Below, piece by piece: positions 22,678-34,335 of a DNA stretch of 64,000 bases; position 1 is the stretch's first letter; the number at the start of each line of letters is the position of its first letter. The stretch is from Aphrocallistes beatrix (lineage: Eukaryota; Porifera; Hexactinellida; Sceptrulophora; Aphrocallistidae): positions 3,168,285 to 3,232,284 of the forward strand of contig OY725488.1 of assembly GCA_963281255.1 (NCBI GenBank), read 5' to 3'. Both the position numbers and the translations under genes were made by a program. Below the pieces are notes generated by a model. It was given only the letters and a program-made list of their open reading frames with translations. It did not search any database and was not told where the DNA came from.

Positions 22678-22869
22678 ATAGATCATGAAACTAGATCATG
22701 ATCTAGGTGCCACACTGGATCATGATCTAGGTAGCACACTGGATCATGATCTGGGTACTACACTGGATCATGATCTGGGTACTATTGGATCATGATCTAG
22801 GTACTATTGGATCATGATCTGGGTACTATTAGATCATGATCTGGATACTATTTGTTACCTCCATTATTG
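22678..22869 (-). repeat. KDZ right subterminal repeats and target duplication
   Basis: Seven copies of GGATCATGATCT-type units spaced by GGTACTATT or GGTAGCACACT between 22690 and 22845, then CTATTTGTTA and the flank CCATTATTG at 22861-22869. This is the inverse of the left end, with about three more units. Confidence 0.87.
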
Positions 22870-23202
22870 ACAAATAAATCATTTTAGTTCAATGAGCTAC
22901 ACATTTTTAAATTTGAAATTGTGGAATGAAAAAGTGAGATGTTAAATATTTGTTATAGTCATATTTGGATTATAGGTCACAAACTATTCAATTAACTATT
23001 TTTTAATTATCTAAGTGCCAAACTTCATTGCATTGTTTTTTAGTTCTGGCTAAGGATTTATTGGAATGAACCAAAAGATTCCTACGAATTTCAGACTGAT
23101 TGATAAATACTTCCTACAAGCTGAGCCTCAACCATGTCCATATTATCTCGGTGTACGTGACAAATTGAAACAAATTGAACCTAGGCTGAGTCAATGTCGC
23201 TC

Positions 23203-23824
23203 TTAGTAAGTTTTAGGCGTCGGAACGCAGAAAAATGCGTTTAAACTCACAGAAGTAACAGGGCACAAAAGCAACAATTTCAGGAGAGTAAACACTTGTG
23301 GATACAAGGAACGTGCTAAATTTTTCATGTTCTGATAAGCTACTTGTCCGCTATGTAGTGAATCTACTTTAAATGCTTGTTTGAACATTTCCAATTGGAC
23401 AGGTAGATAGTGCACATCAAGTTCAGGATACTGAGAAATTACATCTAGTTCAACGTTTCCAGATATTAGTATGTTTTCCAAACTGATATATTGCCCTAAG
23501 CAAGATTTGCTGGGCTCATATGTACCTGTTTAATAGGCCTGTGTACACAGCATCGATAAATTCCAAATACTGCTTCCTGTAATACTCTTCCGAATTGCAA
23601 GGTTATTGTTGCGAACCTTTATCAGAATATCTTTTTGGAGGAAATCGTTTTCGTGGAAACTCAAGTGAGTCCAGTTCATAGTGTTCGCCTTTCTTATGTG
23701 CAGCAGTATATATTTTGTGGAACTCTTCATCTGAACGTAATTTCTGAATATTGTCAATTGAAATTTTAACACCCTCCAGCATTTCAGATACATTAGCCGA
23801 TTTCGCTTTCATTACATTATTCAA
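23203..23824 (-). pseudogene. hAT transposase C-terminal remnant
   Basis: Two frames, 23824-23603 then 23481-23203, joined by a frame break near 23600. The second carries LYPQVFTLLKLLLLCPVTSVSLNAFF, matching the hAT C-terminal dimerisation region (LFPxVxxLLxLLLxxPATSAxxERxFS). The usual ER pair is lost (SLNA). The first, with LEGVKISIDNIQKLRSDEEF and RKRFPPKRY, is the preceding spacer region of ZMYM1-like hAT transposases. No N-terminal BED or catalytic domain remains. It lies just outside the KDZ element. Confidence 0.75.
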
Positions 23825-23959
23825 CTGTTCTAGAAATACTACTGCCTAGCTGCTACGATTAATCCAAGTAACGTGTATTGAATAATTGCATACAAATTTC
23901 GAAAGTTCAGAGATTATAACATGGTGGATCTACCATTGTTATACAATAAATAATATTTT

Positions 23960-24420
23960 GAAATATATTCCAAAATTGATTATAATAAAAAATGTGCCCA
24001 AAGTGCTTTTTATCATTTTAGATCCTTATAGGGTCCTAAATATTAACATCGATTTTTATAACTCCAATGCCAACATTTCTCCACTTACTAGAGCCTGGTG
24101 TCGCTCTAAGAACGACACATTTTTAAAGCGAAATGTCCCACATCTATAATTTCTTTTAACAGTACCAGATGATCATTTTGATTGAATTCATGCTCAACAC
24201 TAATTTTAAGCAATTTGATGTATATATTGACCATATTTCGAAAGGTTTTGTTTGATCCTGCCTAGCAACGGCCAGGAATATTTTCACATTGTTGGCCGTT
24301 CAAAGGAACATGCAGCCAATGAATTCCCCAAATATGGTCAGTATATATCAAAATGCCGGAAATTCAGTGCTGGACACGGATTCAGTATTAAAATAATGAT
24401 CTGGATAGACAAATGAAATT
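23960..24420. mobile_element. Family D fragment (copy 4)
   Basis: Contains TTTTTATCATTTTAGATCCT, CTGGTGTCGCTCTAAGA and the central palindrome around CTAGCAACGGCCAGGAAT (about 24263), as in other family D copies, with more divergence. Ends not found. Confidence 0.6.
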
Positions 24421-25052
24421 AAAGCTATGCATTATGGCGGACCATAGAGTAATACTTGGGCATTCAAAATGTTCTCATCCCAAATCTGTACCTCAAATGA
24501 TAGTGAAAATAGATTATTTTCGATTTGTCTATTGTATTCCTTAGTGGATCAGCTTACAATTTGTATATTTGTTTATTTTAAAAGGACAATTATTGTGGTT
24601 CCTACAATAGATTTTAGTACATCGGTTTAGTCCCTTTGAACGTGATTTTGGGGGTCCCTTCTGAGTAAATTTAGATTATAACTGATCCCTCCATCGAATT
24701 CTACTCATCAAATAACATATAGATTGACTTCTCTAAAGTATTCTAGATTTAGGCATAGGGAATAATGTGTTTGAATTGTTTTCTACTACTCCTTTATCCT
24801 ACTTTTAAGTGGCGAAAATTACCCCAAAATCCACTAAAAGTGGCATGATGTTTTTTCAACACGTCCAATTCTATTTATCACCTCCCGTTTACTTTTTCAC
24901 ATTCGTTCCTAATTACTTAACCTAAAGGTCTTATTTTATGATTTTCACAAGTTTTATTCTCCAAATTTAGCTTTGAACATTTTCAATGGGAAGATTACAA
25001 CTTTTCGACACTACTATAACCGATGTGCAAAAATCTAATGTTTTTGAATGCC
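24421..25052. other. AT-rich spacer
   Basis: No gene or repeat recognised. Confidence 0.35.
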
Positions 25053-25056
25053 TTAA

Positions 25057-28000
25057 GGTTGGCCTTTCCCATGGGCATTTTGTTTTTCATCAAAAATTTG
25101 CCAGAAGTCCATTTTAATCATTTTTAGATCCCAAAAGGGGTTCTAAACATCAATTTCGATTTTTAGAATTTCAAAGATAATATTTGGCCACTTAGAGCCA
25201 CTTGTACCACCTGGTATCGCACAAAAAAAGACACATTTTTGAACCGAAATGTCTCATATCCATAACTTCTTTGAACCATGTCAGATCATCATTTAAGGAT
25301 ACCGCCCTCGAAAAATCTTGACTGGCGTAAAAAAAAACTGCAAAATGTTTTATTGCTAATTTTATTGTATTACTGATCGGTCCACCATCTGATAGCACTA
25401 TTTGGACGGCATTTTTTTGTATTTTTTGCGAAATAACCCCCTAAAGTTTAGCGCTAATAAAAATTGAAAATTATTAGAGGATTTTGACTCATTTACCAGT
25501 TAGTTTTTAACTTATTTGATATTTTTTTAATGATATGAACCTTCACATTGTATTAGCACCTTTGGAGATTATAAAACACAAAGATTTAAAAGAATGGGCA
25601 AATAAAATCCCAACAAAATAGCTCTATAAGGGAGTTCATTTATATAATCCTCGGGAAATCGCAAGTTTGATCTCAGATATTTAGCGATCACTGGGTCAGA
25701 AATAAAATTCTGATCGTTTCAAAAAAAAATTTGTTCGGATCCGACCATTTGTTCTTGAGATATCGCATATTATAGGTAAAGTTCGGCCATAATATCCCTC
25801 TAAGGTCCCGAAAGAGGCTGATGTCATATCTTAAAAACTATTGTAGATATATCATATATTATATCCTTAAATAAAAGGATATATGCGAAAATATATAGGT
25901 TCCTCGAACATTCCTTTGTCAAAAAATAAATAATTCTCGACTTATCATTGATTTAATTGTAATACAAATTCTATGGAGAACTTTGAATCTATTAGAAAAT
26001 GGCGAATCTAATCATTAAATATGTGTCCAAATTTAGCTATTATGCTAAATAGTGAATACAATTGCCGTTAATAATATGTACAGAAATATTGGAGAACTTT
26101 TGATAATTATTTTGAAAGTTCTGGCCTTGGACCTCGCAGATTCGGTCAAAAACCCCCATTTAGGGTCCAAAAAGAGATATCTCTCTATCTTTGTAAATAC
26201 AAGTCCAAATTCTTAGTTCTCACTTCCTAATATACTTTTTACTAGTGTACATATATGATTCTTTGATAATAATTGCACTACACCCTATGGAATGTTAAGT
26301 TTTAGATTTTTGTCATATGATGACGTAGCATTTTTCGAAAATCCTAACTTCGAAACTAAAAGTCGTAAACTTTCGCTCTAACTTCCTATTATACTTTTTG
26401 GAAGCTTTTTATTCATTCTAAACTGATAGATTATACTTCGCAGTGCCAGGAATTTGAAATATTATCTACAATTATCTCAAAATATTCGGAGTTAGGGGCC
26501 TCAAGGAAATTTGTGGATTTTCAGGGTACTTTTGCTATTTTTGGTAAATATTTGGCTTTAATATACCTAAATCAGCAGTATGGATGCGAATAAATGTCTG
26601 TGGATGCTTATGTGCATTATTAATAACTCATTTTACATTCTTCTTAACACCTAAACTTAAAATCTCTATATCTTGGGACATTAAAATTTCAAAATTGACC
26701 GTCTTTACAGAATTATTTCTCAAATTTGGTTTGAGATAGAAGTTTGAAAATTTCAAGAGTTGTTTCATATCATTAGGCGATGAACGTAGGACCACCATTT
26801 TTTGGATATATTCTAACTCGGTGATTTTATTCATGATTTCCCCAGAAAAACAGACATTTTTGGCCCTTTTTTGGCCCTTTTTTTTCGGACACCGATAAAT
26901 TTTACAATATTTGTCATTTTAACTTTCTTCTGGTCCTATGAAGTTGCAAATATGGTAGACTATCTATGATTCGATTTTGGAAGCGTTTGATTCCTTGGTA
27001 TGTCCTAAACAATTCATTGAGTGCCTAAATTTCTACCATTAAGATGTGCTAGCGGAAAATTAAAAAAACAGACTTTGAGACACTGTATCTCAAAATCTAG
27101 AAATGAGAATCAAAAACGGTTTGGAATGTGCCAGTATTTCTTGATGGAGATACCTCCCCACCCTTAACATCTCTTATAGCTCTACTTTCATCGTATGCTG
27201 TAATGCAAATCATATGTTTTTTCGAGGGCGGTATCCTTAAATGCTAAATTCGTCCTCAGCACTAAATTTCCAGCAATTTGATATAAACTATATTGGACAC
27301 ATTTGGAGAAATTATTTGGCTGTGGGTTCCTAGCAACGGCCAGGAATATGAAAAAATTCCTGGCCGTTGCTATGCACGGACATCAAAGAAATCTCCAAAT
27401 ATGGTCAATATAATATCAAATTACTGGAAATTTAGTGCTGAGCACGAATTTAGCATTAAAATGATGATATGACATGATTCAAAGAAGTTATTGATCTGGG
27501 ATTCCGGCGGATACTATCGAATGTGCTTATATTTGGGTGGCCAGTCATCAATAACCAGTTTTTCAAACTTTTGATGGTGAAAAATTTGGATATACCATAT
27601 TTTGAGGTTAAGTACTGCTATAAGTTGTCGAATAAGCATATTTGCAATATTTTCTAAATCCTGTTTTCTGATACTTTTTTTTCAGCAATTATAAAGGTGA
27701 TAACTTTTTGTAAATTCAACATAGGGTCGAAAACTCAACGCTTTTGATCGATCTCGAAGAGTAGAACATAATGAACAGACAGATTTTAGATATTAGGAAT
27801 AAAAAGAGAATTATGAAAAAAATAGTGCCAAAATTACTAAAAATAAAATTCCTCTGGTGTTTTGGTGTGAATTTTTAACAATTTTCAAAATTTCAAAAAT
27901 CTGTCTGTTCTTTAGTAAGATCATCGATTTATGAATCAATTTGAAAAGTTTCTAAAGGATTGTAAGCATATTGTATCCGATTTCTTCTTTGTAAATGACC

Positions 28001-28146
28001 AAATTTTTTTAAAAAAATTTGTATCTGTTGAATTATTTCAATTATTAATGCAGTTTTTCAGATAACTGCGATTCAAATCTGCACTGAAAAAATTAAAAGA
28101 ATCGGTTGAAAAAGTCAAAAGTTAGCTATTATAGGAAAGGCCAACC
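25057..28146. mobile_element. Family D TTAA-target element, copy 1, split by family C
   Basis: Ends GGTTGGCCTTTCC at 25057 and GGAAAGGCCAACC at 28134-28146, flanked by TTAA at 25053-25056 and 28147-28150. Taking out the nested family C copy leaves about 1.15 kb, matching copy 2 at 28392-29572 (1.18 kb). It carries the central CAACGGCCAGGAAT palindrome (about 27245-27465). No coding capacity. Confidence 0.85.
25297..27236 (+). mobile_element. Family C TTAA-target element, copy 2, nested
   Basis: A 1940-bp element with TIRs GGATACCGCCCTCGAAAA at each end, flanked by TTAA at 25293-25296 and 27237-27240. It is inserted in family D copy 1 after CAGATCATCAT. The uninterrupted site is visible in family D copy 2 as CAGATCATCATTTTAATGCT near 28607. 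Non-coding. Confidence 0.9.
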
Positions 28147-28189
28147 TTAAATGAGTTATAGTATGAAAAATATAAATTTCAAATTATAT

Positions 28190-28295
28190 AAAAGAGGCAA
28201 TGACGCTATAATTAAATGATGTGTCTGCATTCAAGTCTGAGGTCAGAACTTAGTGGAGCCATATCCAAAAGACTCCCACATACCAATATTCAAAT
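28190..28295 (-). repeat. Diverged family A fragment
   Basis: GGTCAGAACTTAGTGGAGCC (about 28241) and AAAAGACTCCCACAT match the 5' half of family A. The flanks are diverged. Confidence 0.55.
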
Positions 28296-28391
28296 AAATT
28301 CATAGTCAAGAGGCGTCTAATTGTCAAATTAACATTAGAAATGAATTCTTTGATTTCAATTTTGTCAAGAGAGACTAATTAGTAAAGTTAA

Positions 28392-29572
28392 GGTTGGCCT
28401 TTCCTATGGGCATTTTGTTTTTTATCAAAAATTTGCCAAAAGTCCTTTTTAACTATTTTAGGATAACTAAAGGGGTTCTAAACAATAATTTCGATTTTTA
28501 GAATTTCAATGCTAATATTTCGCCACTTAGAGCCACTAGTACCACCTGGTATCGCCTATAAATGGACACATTTTGTCTCATATCCATAACTTCTTTGAAC
28601 CATGTCAGATCATCATTTTAATGCTAAATTCGTGCTCAGCACTAAATTTCCAGCAATTTGATATATATATTGGACATATTTGGAGAAATTCCTTAGCTGC
28701 GGGTTCCTAACAACGGCCAGGAATGTGAAAAATTTTCTGGTCGTTGCTATGCACGGACATCCAAAAACTTCTCCAAATATGGTCAATATATATATCAAAT
28801 TGCTAGAAATTTAGTGCTGAGCACGAATTTAGTATTAAAATGATGATCTGACATGGCTCGAAGATGTTATTGATCTCGAATTCCGGTGGACACTATCGAA
28901 TGTGGTTATTTTTCGGTGGCCAGTCAGCAATGACCATTTTTTCCCACTTTTGATGGAGAAAAATTTGATATAACATATTTTGAAGTTAAGTAGTCCTATA
29001 AGTTGTCGAATAAGGATATTTGCATGTTATTTAATATTCCAAAACAGTTAAAACTAATGGAAATTGACGGACATATATAAATATTTTCTAAATCCTATTT
29101 TCTGAGACTTTTTTTTCAGCAATTATAAAGGTGATAACTTTTTGTAAATTCAACATAGGGACGAAAACTTAACGGTTTCTGATAGATCTCGAAGAGTAGA
29201 ACATAATGAACAGACAGAATTTTGATAATACAAATAAAAAGAGAATTAAGTGTCAAAATTACTAAAAATAAAATTCCTCGGGTGTTTTTGAATGAATTTT
29301 TAACAATTTTCAAAATTTCAAAAATCTGTCTGTTCATTAGTTAGATCATCGATATATGAATGAATTTGAAAAGTTTCTAATGGATTGTAAGCATATTGTT
29401 TCCGATTTCTTACTTGTAAAATGACCAATTTTTTTAAAAAAAATTTTTATCTCTAATTATTTCAATTATTAATGCAGTTTTGCAGATAACTCTGCCATTC
29501 AAATCTGCACTGAAAAAATTAAATGAATCGGTTGAAAAAGTCAAAAGTTAGCTATTATAAGAAAGGCCAACC
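28392..29572. mobile_element. Family D TTAA-target element, copy 2
   Basis: Ends GGTTGGCCTTTCC and GGAAAGGCCAACC-type (one change), flanked by TTAA at 28388-28391 and 29573-29576. 1181 bp, central palindrome about 28617-28845, non-coding. It preserves the empty family C target site. Confidence 0.88.
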
Positions 29573-29576
29573 TTAA

Positions 29577-30049
29577 TACCATTTGTTTTTCGAAAAATTA
29601 CGTCCATTTGGCCGCCGGTGCCTGCTGACACCCCCCCTACATTTTTTCCCCAAATTTCCAGACCGGCCTAGGAGCTTATTTTTCGTCAAATGCCCCAAGG
29701 TACCAAAATCAGCCTTCATGCCTTGATAGCCAGAGGTTTTGTCACGGAACCTCCGATTTCGACCCTACTATAAAGAGATAATAAAAAAATTGTGCAACAA
29801 AAATAATTTTTCTAAAAAATTGTGATTTTAACGAGTGTTCAAGCGATAACTATCTAACTACATCCCCTTGCATGATGTTTTCCTTATATTAGTGTATACA
29901 AATGCGAATCAGTTTTTTTCTCCCAATTTTTGCCTAATTATTTTTTTTATGTCCTAAACATGCTCAAATATCCTATGCCAATGTGCTATTCTACTGGTTA
30001 TTTACCCCTTCCATTAGTCTCAGTCTGGTTGGTATGGTACCACCTATTG
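29577..30049. other. Spacer, nothing recognised
   Basis: AT-rich with one GC-richer patch (29605-29700). No open frame or repeat that I can name. Confidence 0.35.
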
Positions 30050-30057
30050 AGTATATA

Positions 30058-30347
30058 CAGGGCCGTAGCAAGCTCATGAAAAGTGGCACGGCCATTCTTG
30101 GTGGATCAGACCGATCGTAGCGAGCAACCATATGGGGTCTTGCGGGCTTGCCCGCCACAAATATTTTGAACCTTATAAGCTCAAATATCGATATCAGCAG
30201 TTCTTATCTAGCAACAATAGTTCATTTTTGTAAATAGTACTATTAGGTATTTAGGTTCACTTATTGAATACAAAATCATCAAGATGTAAGGCCCGTAAAA
30301 GTGGTACGGCCATGGCCGTACCAGCCGTACCGGTTGCTACGGCCTTG
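30058..30347. mobile_element. hAT-like MITE with exact 8-bp duplication
   Basis: Ends CAGGGCCGTAGCAAGC and GGTTGCTACGGCCTTG are inverted repeats. AGTATATA flanks both sides (30050-30057 and 30348-30355). 290 bp, non-coding. Confidence 0.9.
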
Positions 30348-30594
30348 AGTATATATATCACATCATCAGAGAACTGACCCAAGTTCATACTCCTATTACT
30401 TTGTTCGCTTCCCAAACTGGTACTTAAGAATACGTATTGCTAGAAGTTGTCTTTGTATTCATATTTTCTTACTCTTCATTACATGTAAATATTTATTCAG
30501 AATATATTATACATAGTCTATAGATTTCATTCTTTTTTTGCTTTGTTTCCTTGAATCATACGGGAGCAAAAAACATTTTAGCTGTATAGTTATA

Positions 30595-30617
30595 ATTTTA
30601 TTTCCTTTTTGTTGTAG
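30595..30617 (+). promoter_or_regulatory. Splice acceptor-like site before the TM2-like gene
   Basis: A pyrimidine-rich TTTATTTCCTTTTTGTTGTAG lies 24 bp upstream of the chosen ATG. It may end a 5'-UTR intron or accept a trans-spliced leader. It argues that the ATG at 30641 is near the mature mRNA start. Confidence 0.55.
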
Positions 30618-30640
30618 TGTTTCTATACCTCAATTTATAT

Positions 30641-31261
30641 ATGAACCCCCGGGCTATCTACCTTGTCATCATTTTGGTCATACATTTTCGAGTTTTTCTT
30701 GCTAATTCTGGTTGCAACACCACTTCTGAATGCAATATATATAATTTTTCTTATCCAATTGAATACTGTTTGCAGAAAATTGACTCGCACTTTGGGAGAT
30801 GTTTGTGTATTTATAAATGCATGAAAACAAATAATAATTCAAAAGAATGTGAAATATTTGAAAAGTGTGAGCAACAATTTCATTTAAATATTTCTGTAGA
30901 TAATAATGCAACGAAATTTTGTAATTTCAGAAAGCAAAATTCTTTAATCACGATTGCATTATCATTTTTATTCTTTAACATTGGACTTGCTCAGTTTTAC
31001 ATGGGGAGTTGGATTTTAGGAATTTTGCAGCTCTTATTTGGTATATTGATATCCATTTCCTTTTTTACCAATCTATTTATCTATACATACACCAAACCAT
31101 TCCCAGATCAATGGAATGTCCATCGAAGATATCACAAGTGCTGCGTATTGTTTTGCTTTGAACATACTATAATGTTTTCCCTTTTTGTAGCTTGGTGGAT
31201 CATTGATTTATTATTATTCTCAATGAATTCATATTCCAATGGTTATTTTTGCACTTATTAA
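30641..31261 (+). CDS. TM2-domain-like secreted/membrane protein
   Basis: About 206 residues in one exon. The start at 30641 (MNPRAIYLVIILVIHF) gives a typical signal peptide up to about residue 23. A cysteine-rich lumenal part (about 24-95) with several N-x-S/T glycosylation sites follows. The C-terminal half has three hydrophobic segments. The first two contain IGLAQFYMGSWILGILQLLFG, close to the TM2 family core (G.H.FYLG....G..QL). The last contains AWWIIDLLLF, like the W..D motif closing TM2 domains. Animal TM2 proteins share the order signal peptide, Cys-rich segment, TM2 hairpin. The third membrane segment and the KPFPDQWNVHRRYHKC loop are unusual. A polyadenylation-like AATTAAAG lies about 80 bp after the stop. 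It is one of only two likely host genes here. The family assignment is from motif reading only. Confidence 0.7.
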   Translation: MNPRAIYLVIILVIHFRVFLANSGCNTTSECNIYNFSYPIEYCLQKIDSHFGRCLCIYKCMKTNNNSKECEIFEKCEQQFHLNISVDNNATKFCNFRKQNSLITIALSFLFFNIGLAQFYMGSWILGILQLLFGILISISFFTNLFIYTYTKPFPDQWNVHRRYHKCCVLFCFEHTIMFSLFVAWWIIDLLLFSMNSYSNGYFCTY

Positions 31262-32595
31262 TAATTTGCTATTTGTATATCCTCAAAGTGATATATCATG
31301 CACTATTTTATATTCAAAAGAGTCAATGTTTATCTGTATAATTAAAGTTCTTTTCTATTTATTTGAAAATTGGTTTACACGGACCGTATATATTTAAATA
31401 GTAGCCGTCCTTGAATAATCACACCCTAAGAGGGTGCTAATTTTTTTAATACTCAGAAAAAGGACCAACGATTAATTCTTCCCATCAATTATATCGTGAA
31501 TCGCTTGTCTACTTTTATATATTTATTGAAAATACTATTACTTATATCGGAATTCTTCAAATGAAATTAATAATATTCTCAGTACTATGGGGATATATAC
31601 GTAGTGTAAGTATATAAAGATAATAAAACTTGCATAATCCGACACTCGTTGGGAGAGGTAAAAATGGCGGAATATGTAGTTGACCTTTATAATCCGACTT
31701 AATTAAACCTTTTTAAAATGATTAATGTTTATCAAAATTAATGCTTTTTATGCAATAAATTATATCTTAATAACAATCTATGATAACTTTGAAGAGTAAA
31801 AAGTTAAATTCTACAGCTACAGAATATCAAAAAGATAGCCAATTTGCTTTTGCATTTCCAAGTATTATATCCTCAGGCATCTTAAAGTGCACTGCAAAGT
31901 GAGTATAGTTGAATACAGCTACTGTTCAACTTAATAAGTTTTTATACAGAATTTTCTGGGTTGTCCGGGTGTAACTACTTGGGAAATGTCCGTATTCAAC
32001 TATCAGTAGATGTGCTCTAATATACTATAGTATTATGTATTATATGTATTATTTTAGATTGCCATAAATCCTTATTATACGTACCTCCATGATGAGAAAT
32101 ATTTCCGATCTGAACTAATTGGTTCCGCAAGTAAGTAGATGACATTCTACTCATTATAAAGTAAACTACACTCTGATAAATGATTTTAACAATGTTCAAT
32201 GACTAAGTCTATAACGTCATTTCAGCGCACTTAAACGTATTAATATGGAATCTGCGCTATATACTGTAAATGTATAATATTATACTATTATTATACTAGA
32301 AATCACTGATTTCCTTTACAACTTATGTTACTGTGATAGAAACTAGATCATTTTCCGATTAGAGTTCGTATAAATACATGTACATAGATAAAGTGTATCA
32401 TTGGTTAATAGGAAGTTGCTTATTGCCTCCCTGATGGCGCCATTTATTAGAGTCTAGCAATTGCAAATTTCAAGATATAATCAAATTGATCAAATTACAA
32501 TTTCCTAGCAACACAAGAAAGTGTTAAAATTCATATGTAAATATCCACATAATTCTAGACAACTGGTCCAAAGTAATATTCCTATAATAATTAGA
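31262..32595. other. Intergenic DNA 3' of the TM2-like gene
   Basis: Contains the presumed 3' UTR to about 31370. Beyond it I see no gene, repeat family or hairpin. Confidence 0.4.
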
Positions 32596-33164
32596 CATTA
32601 ATGATGGATTATCCATACTATTACTACTCGATTAATGTTTATATATTTATAGATACAAGTGCGCTTCGCATGCTTACGTTGCGTGGCTGGCGGAAACTGT
32701 GGATCCGCCGGAGGCGCCCATTGGGCACCTGGAGTATCAATGTTGAATTACTAGGGAGATAACATCTCTAAATACTACTGTCCTACTGTTATAATCGATA
32801 ACACACGAAAAATCACCAAATTTGTCAAAATATAAAATTTTGCTGGGTAATGATGACGTCATAACAAAGTGATGAGTCATTATTTTCTGATGATAGTTGC
32901 ATAATATGTGAGATATATTAATATACACATTCTGTTACAATTTCAGCCTTCTTTCACCTAAAATGGCTGAGTTATAGCCGAAAAACTGAAATTTCTAACT
33001 ATAAAAAAAGGTGACAATGACGTCTTAATTCCATGATGAGTCGACATTTTCGTCTGAGCTCAGAACTAAGTGGAGTTATAGCCAAAAGACCCCCACATGC
33101 CAAAATCAGCTTTCTGTGCCTGGCAGTTTCTTCAATCAATTCGTTGCATATATATATATATATA
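32596..33164 (-). repeat. Family A repeat, diverged full-length copy
   Basis: A head-like TACTATTACTACTCGATTAA at 32619, then the minus-strand body from the GC-rich tail at about 32654 (hairpin arms partly mutated), TGACGTCA about 32855, and the conserved block ending near 33145 before a TA run. Confidence 0.75.
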
Positions 33165-33536
33165 AGAAGTTATTTGAATCGTAATAATAGTAATTGGTTG
33201 TAGAGCACATACATTAGAGGCTTTCTGAACTAAATGTTCGTCCTCAATACATTAGAAATGGGTAGTTAACAAATAGAATGAGGCCGTAATTAAGTATTCT
33301 TTTAAGATTTGCGAAAGCATTATTCTAAGGGTCTATATATATATATATATATATACAAGCGCGTATATAATCAGAAATTTCAGTTTTTCGACCATAGGTG
33401 GATAGAAGACTGAAATTTTGATAGAATGTGTATATTAATCTAATTCATGAATTATCAATGAATTACTCAAAATTTGAATCCAAAATGATGAAAAAAACAT
33501 TTGATATTTCGCTTAGAGACTGAGCAATGTTAGAGG
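33165..33536. other. Spacer with family A scraps
   Basis: A TA run and CAAGCGCG at 33355-33363 and an AGAAATTTCAGTTTTTCG block at 33371 are family A pieces. Otherwise nothing. Confidence 0.4.
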
Positions 33537-33538
33537 TA

Positions 33539-33618
33539 CAGTAGGACGTCAGTTATCCGAATGGGTTGGGACCGCGGGGGTTCGGATAACTGAAGTTCGG
33601 ATAACTGACGTTCTACTG
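33539..33618. mobile_element. 80-bp pogo-type MITE
   Basis: CAGTAGGACGTCAGTTATCC at 33539 and its inverse ending at 33618, flanked by TA at 33537-33538 and 33619-33620. It is little more than two TIRs joined by a GC-rich centre. The GTTATCCGAA word is common in pogo/Tigger-type ends. Confidence 0.85.
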
Positions 33619-33692
33619 TATATAACATGAGCAACCTTTTAACCACTTTTGTGCATATAATCTGCACTAATGAATGAGATTTTGAATAATTC

Positions 33693-33714
33693 ATCCTTAC
33701 TATTAAAACTCGAT

Positions 33715-33755
<41 letters not shown>

Positions 33756-34214
33756 ACGAATTGATTGAAGAAACTGCCGGGCGCAGAAGGCTGATTTTTG
33801 GCATGTGGGAGTTTTTTGGCTATGGCTCCAGTAAGTTCTGAGTTCAGAGTAAAATGTCGACTCTTCATGGAATTATGACGTCATTGCCACATTTTTAAAA
33901 GTTAAGCAACACAGTTATTCGGGCATAACTCAGCCATTATAGGAGATATAAGGCTGAAATTTTAATAGAATCTGTATACTAACATACCTCACATATGATG
34001 CGACTTTCAAAAAATGATGACTCATCACTTTGTTATGACGTCATCATTACGATGCAATGCCATTGTATTAAGTCAAAATTTTGAAATTGACAAATTTGGT
34101 GATTTTTGAGTGATTTCGATTTTAAAACTAAGATGGACAGGCGACCGAAGGGAGCATCCGGCGGACACAAAGTGTCCGCCAGCCGCGCAGCGCAAGCATG
34201 CGAAGCGCGCTTGT
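33693..34214 (+). repeat. Family A repeat, full length
   Basis: Head motif at 33695, 35-bp TA tract, conserved block at about 33758, TGACGTCA at 33867 and 34038, TGACTCA at about 34018, tail hairpin at about 34160 and CGCGCTTGT end. A small deletion precedes the tail. Confidence 0.88.
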
Positions 34215-34335
34215 TAATATAATAATTCATAATTCTTCATCATCTTTCAATGAATTAGTCAACTTAGATATTAATACACCTCAAATATGATACATCTCTC
34301 ATCAAAAATGATTACTAACGATAAGACAGACCATA

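Larger units (their letters stand above)
15755..22860 (-). mobile_element. KDZ-superfamily DNA transposon, apparently complete
   Basis: A 7.1-kb element bounded by inverted terminal regions sharing AACAAATAG and then tandem CAGATCATGATCC-type repeats. Identical 9-bp sequences CCATTATTG sit just outside both ends (15746-15754 and 22861-22869). KDZ elements (Kyakuja, Dileera, Zisupton) are known to make 8-9 bp target duplications and to carry a large cysteine-rich transposase, often beside a Ulp1-type protease gene. Both are present here, convergent: the transposase on minus (19034-21994) and the protease on plus (16018-18822). Younger insertions sit inside it: family A (17347-17904) and hAT-like elements (ending near 17004, and 22457-22675). 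The outermost 3-5 bases of the two ends do not match perfectly. Confidence 0.85.
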
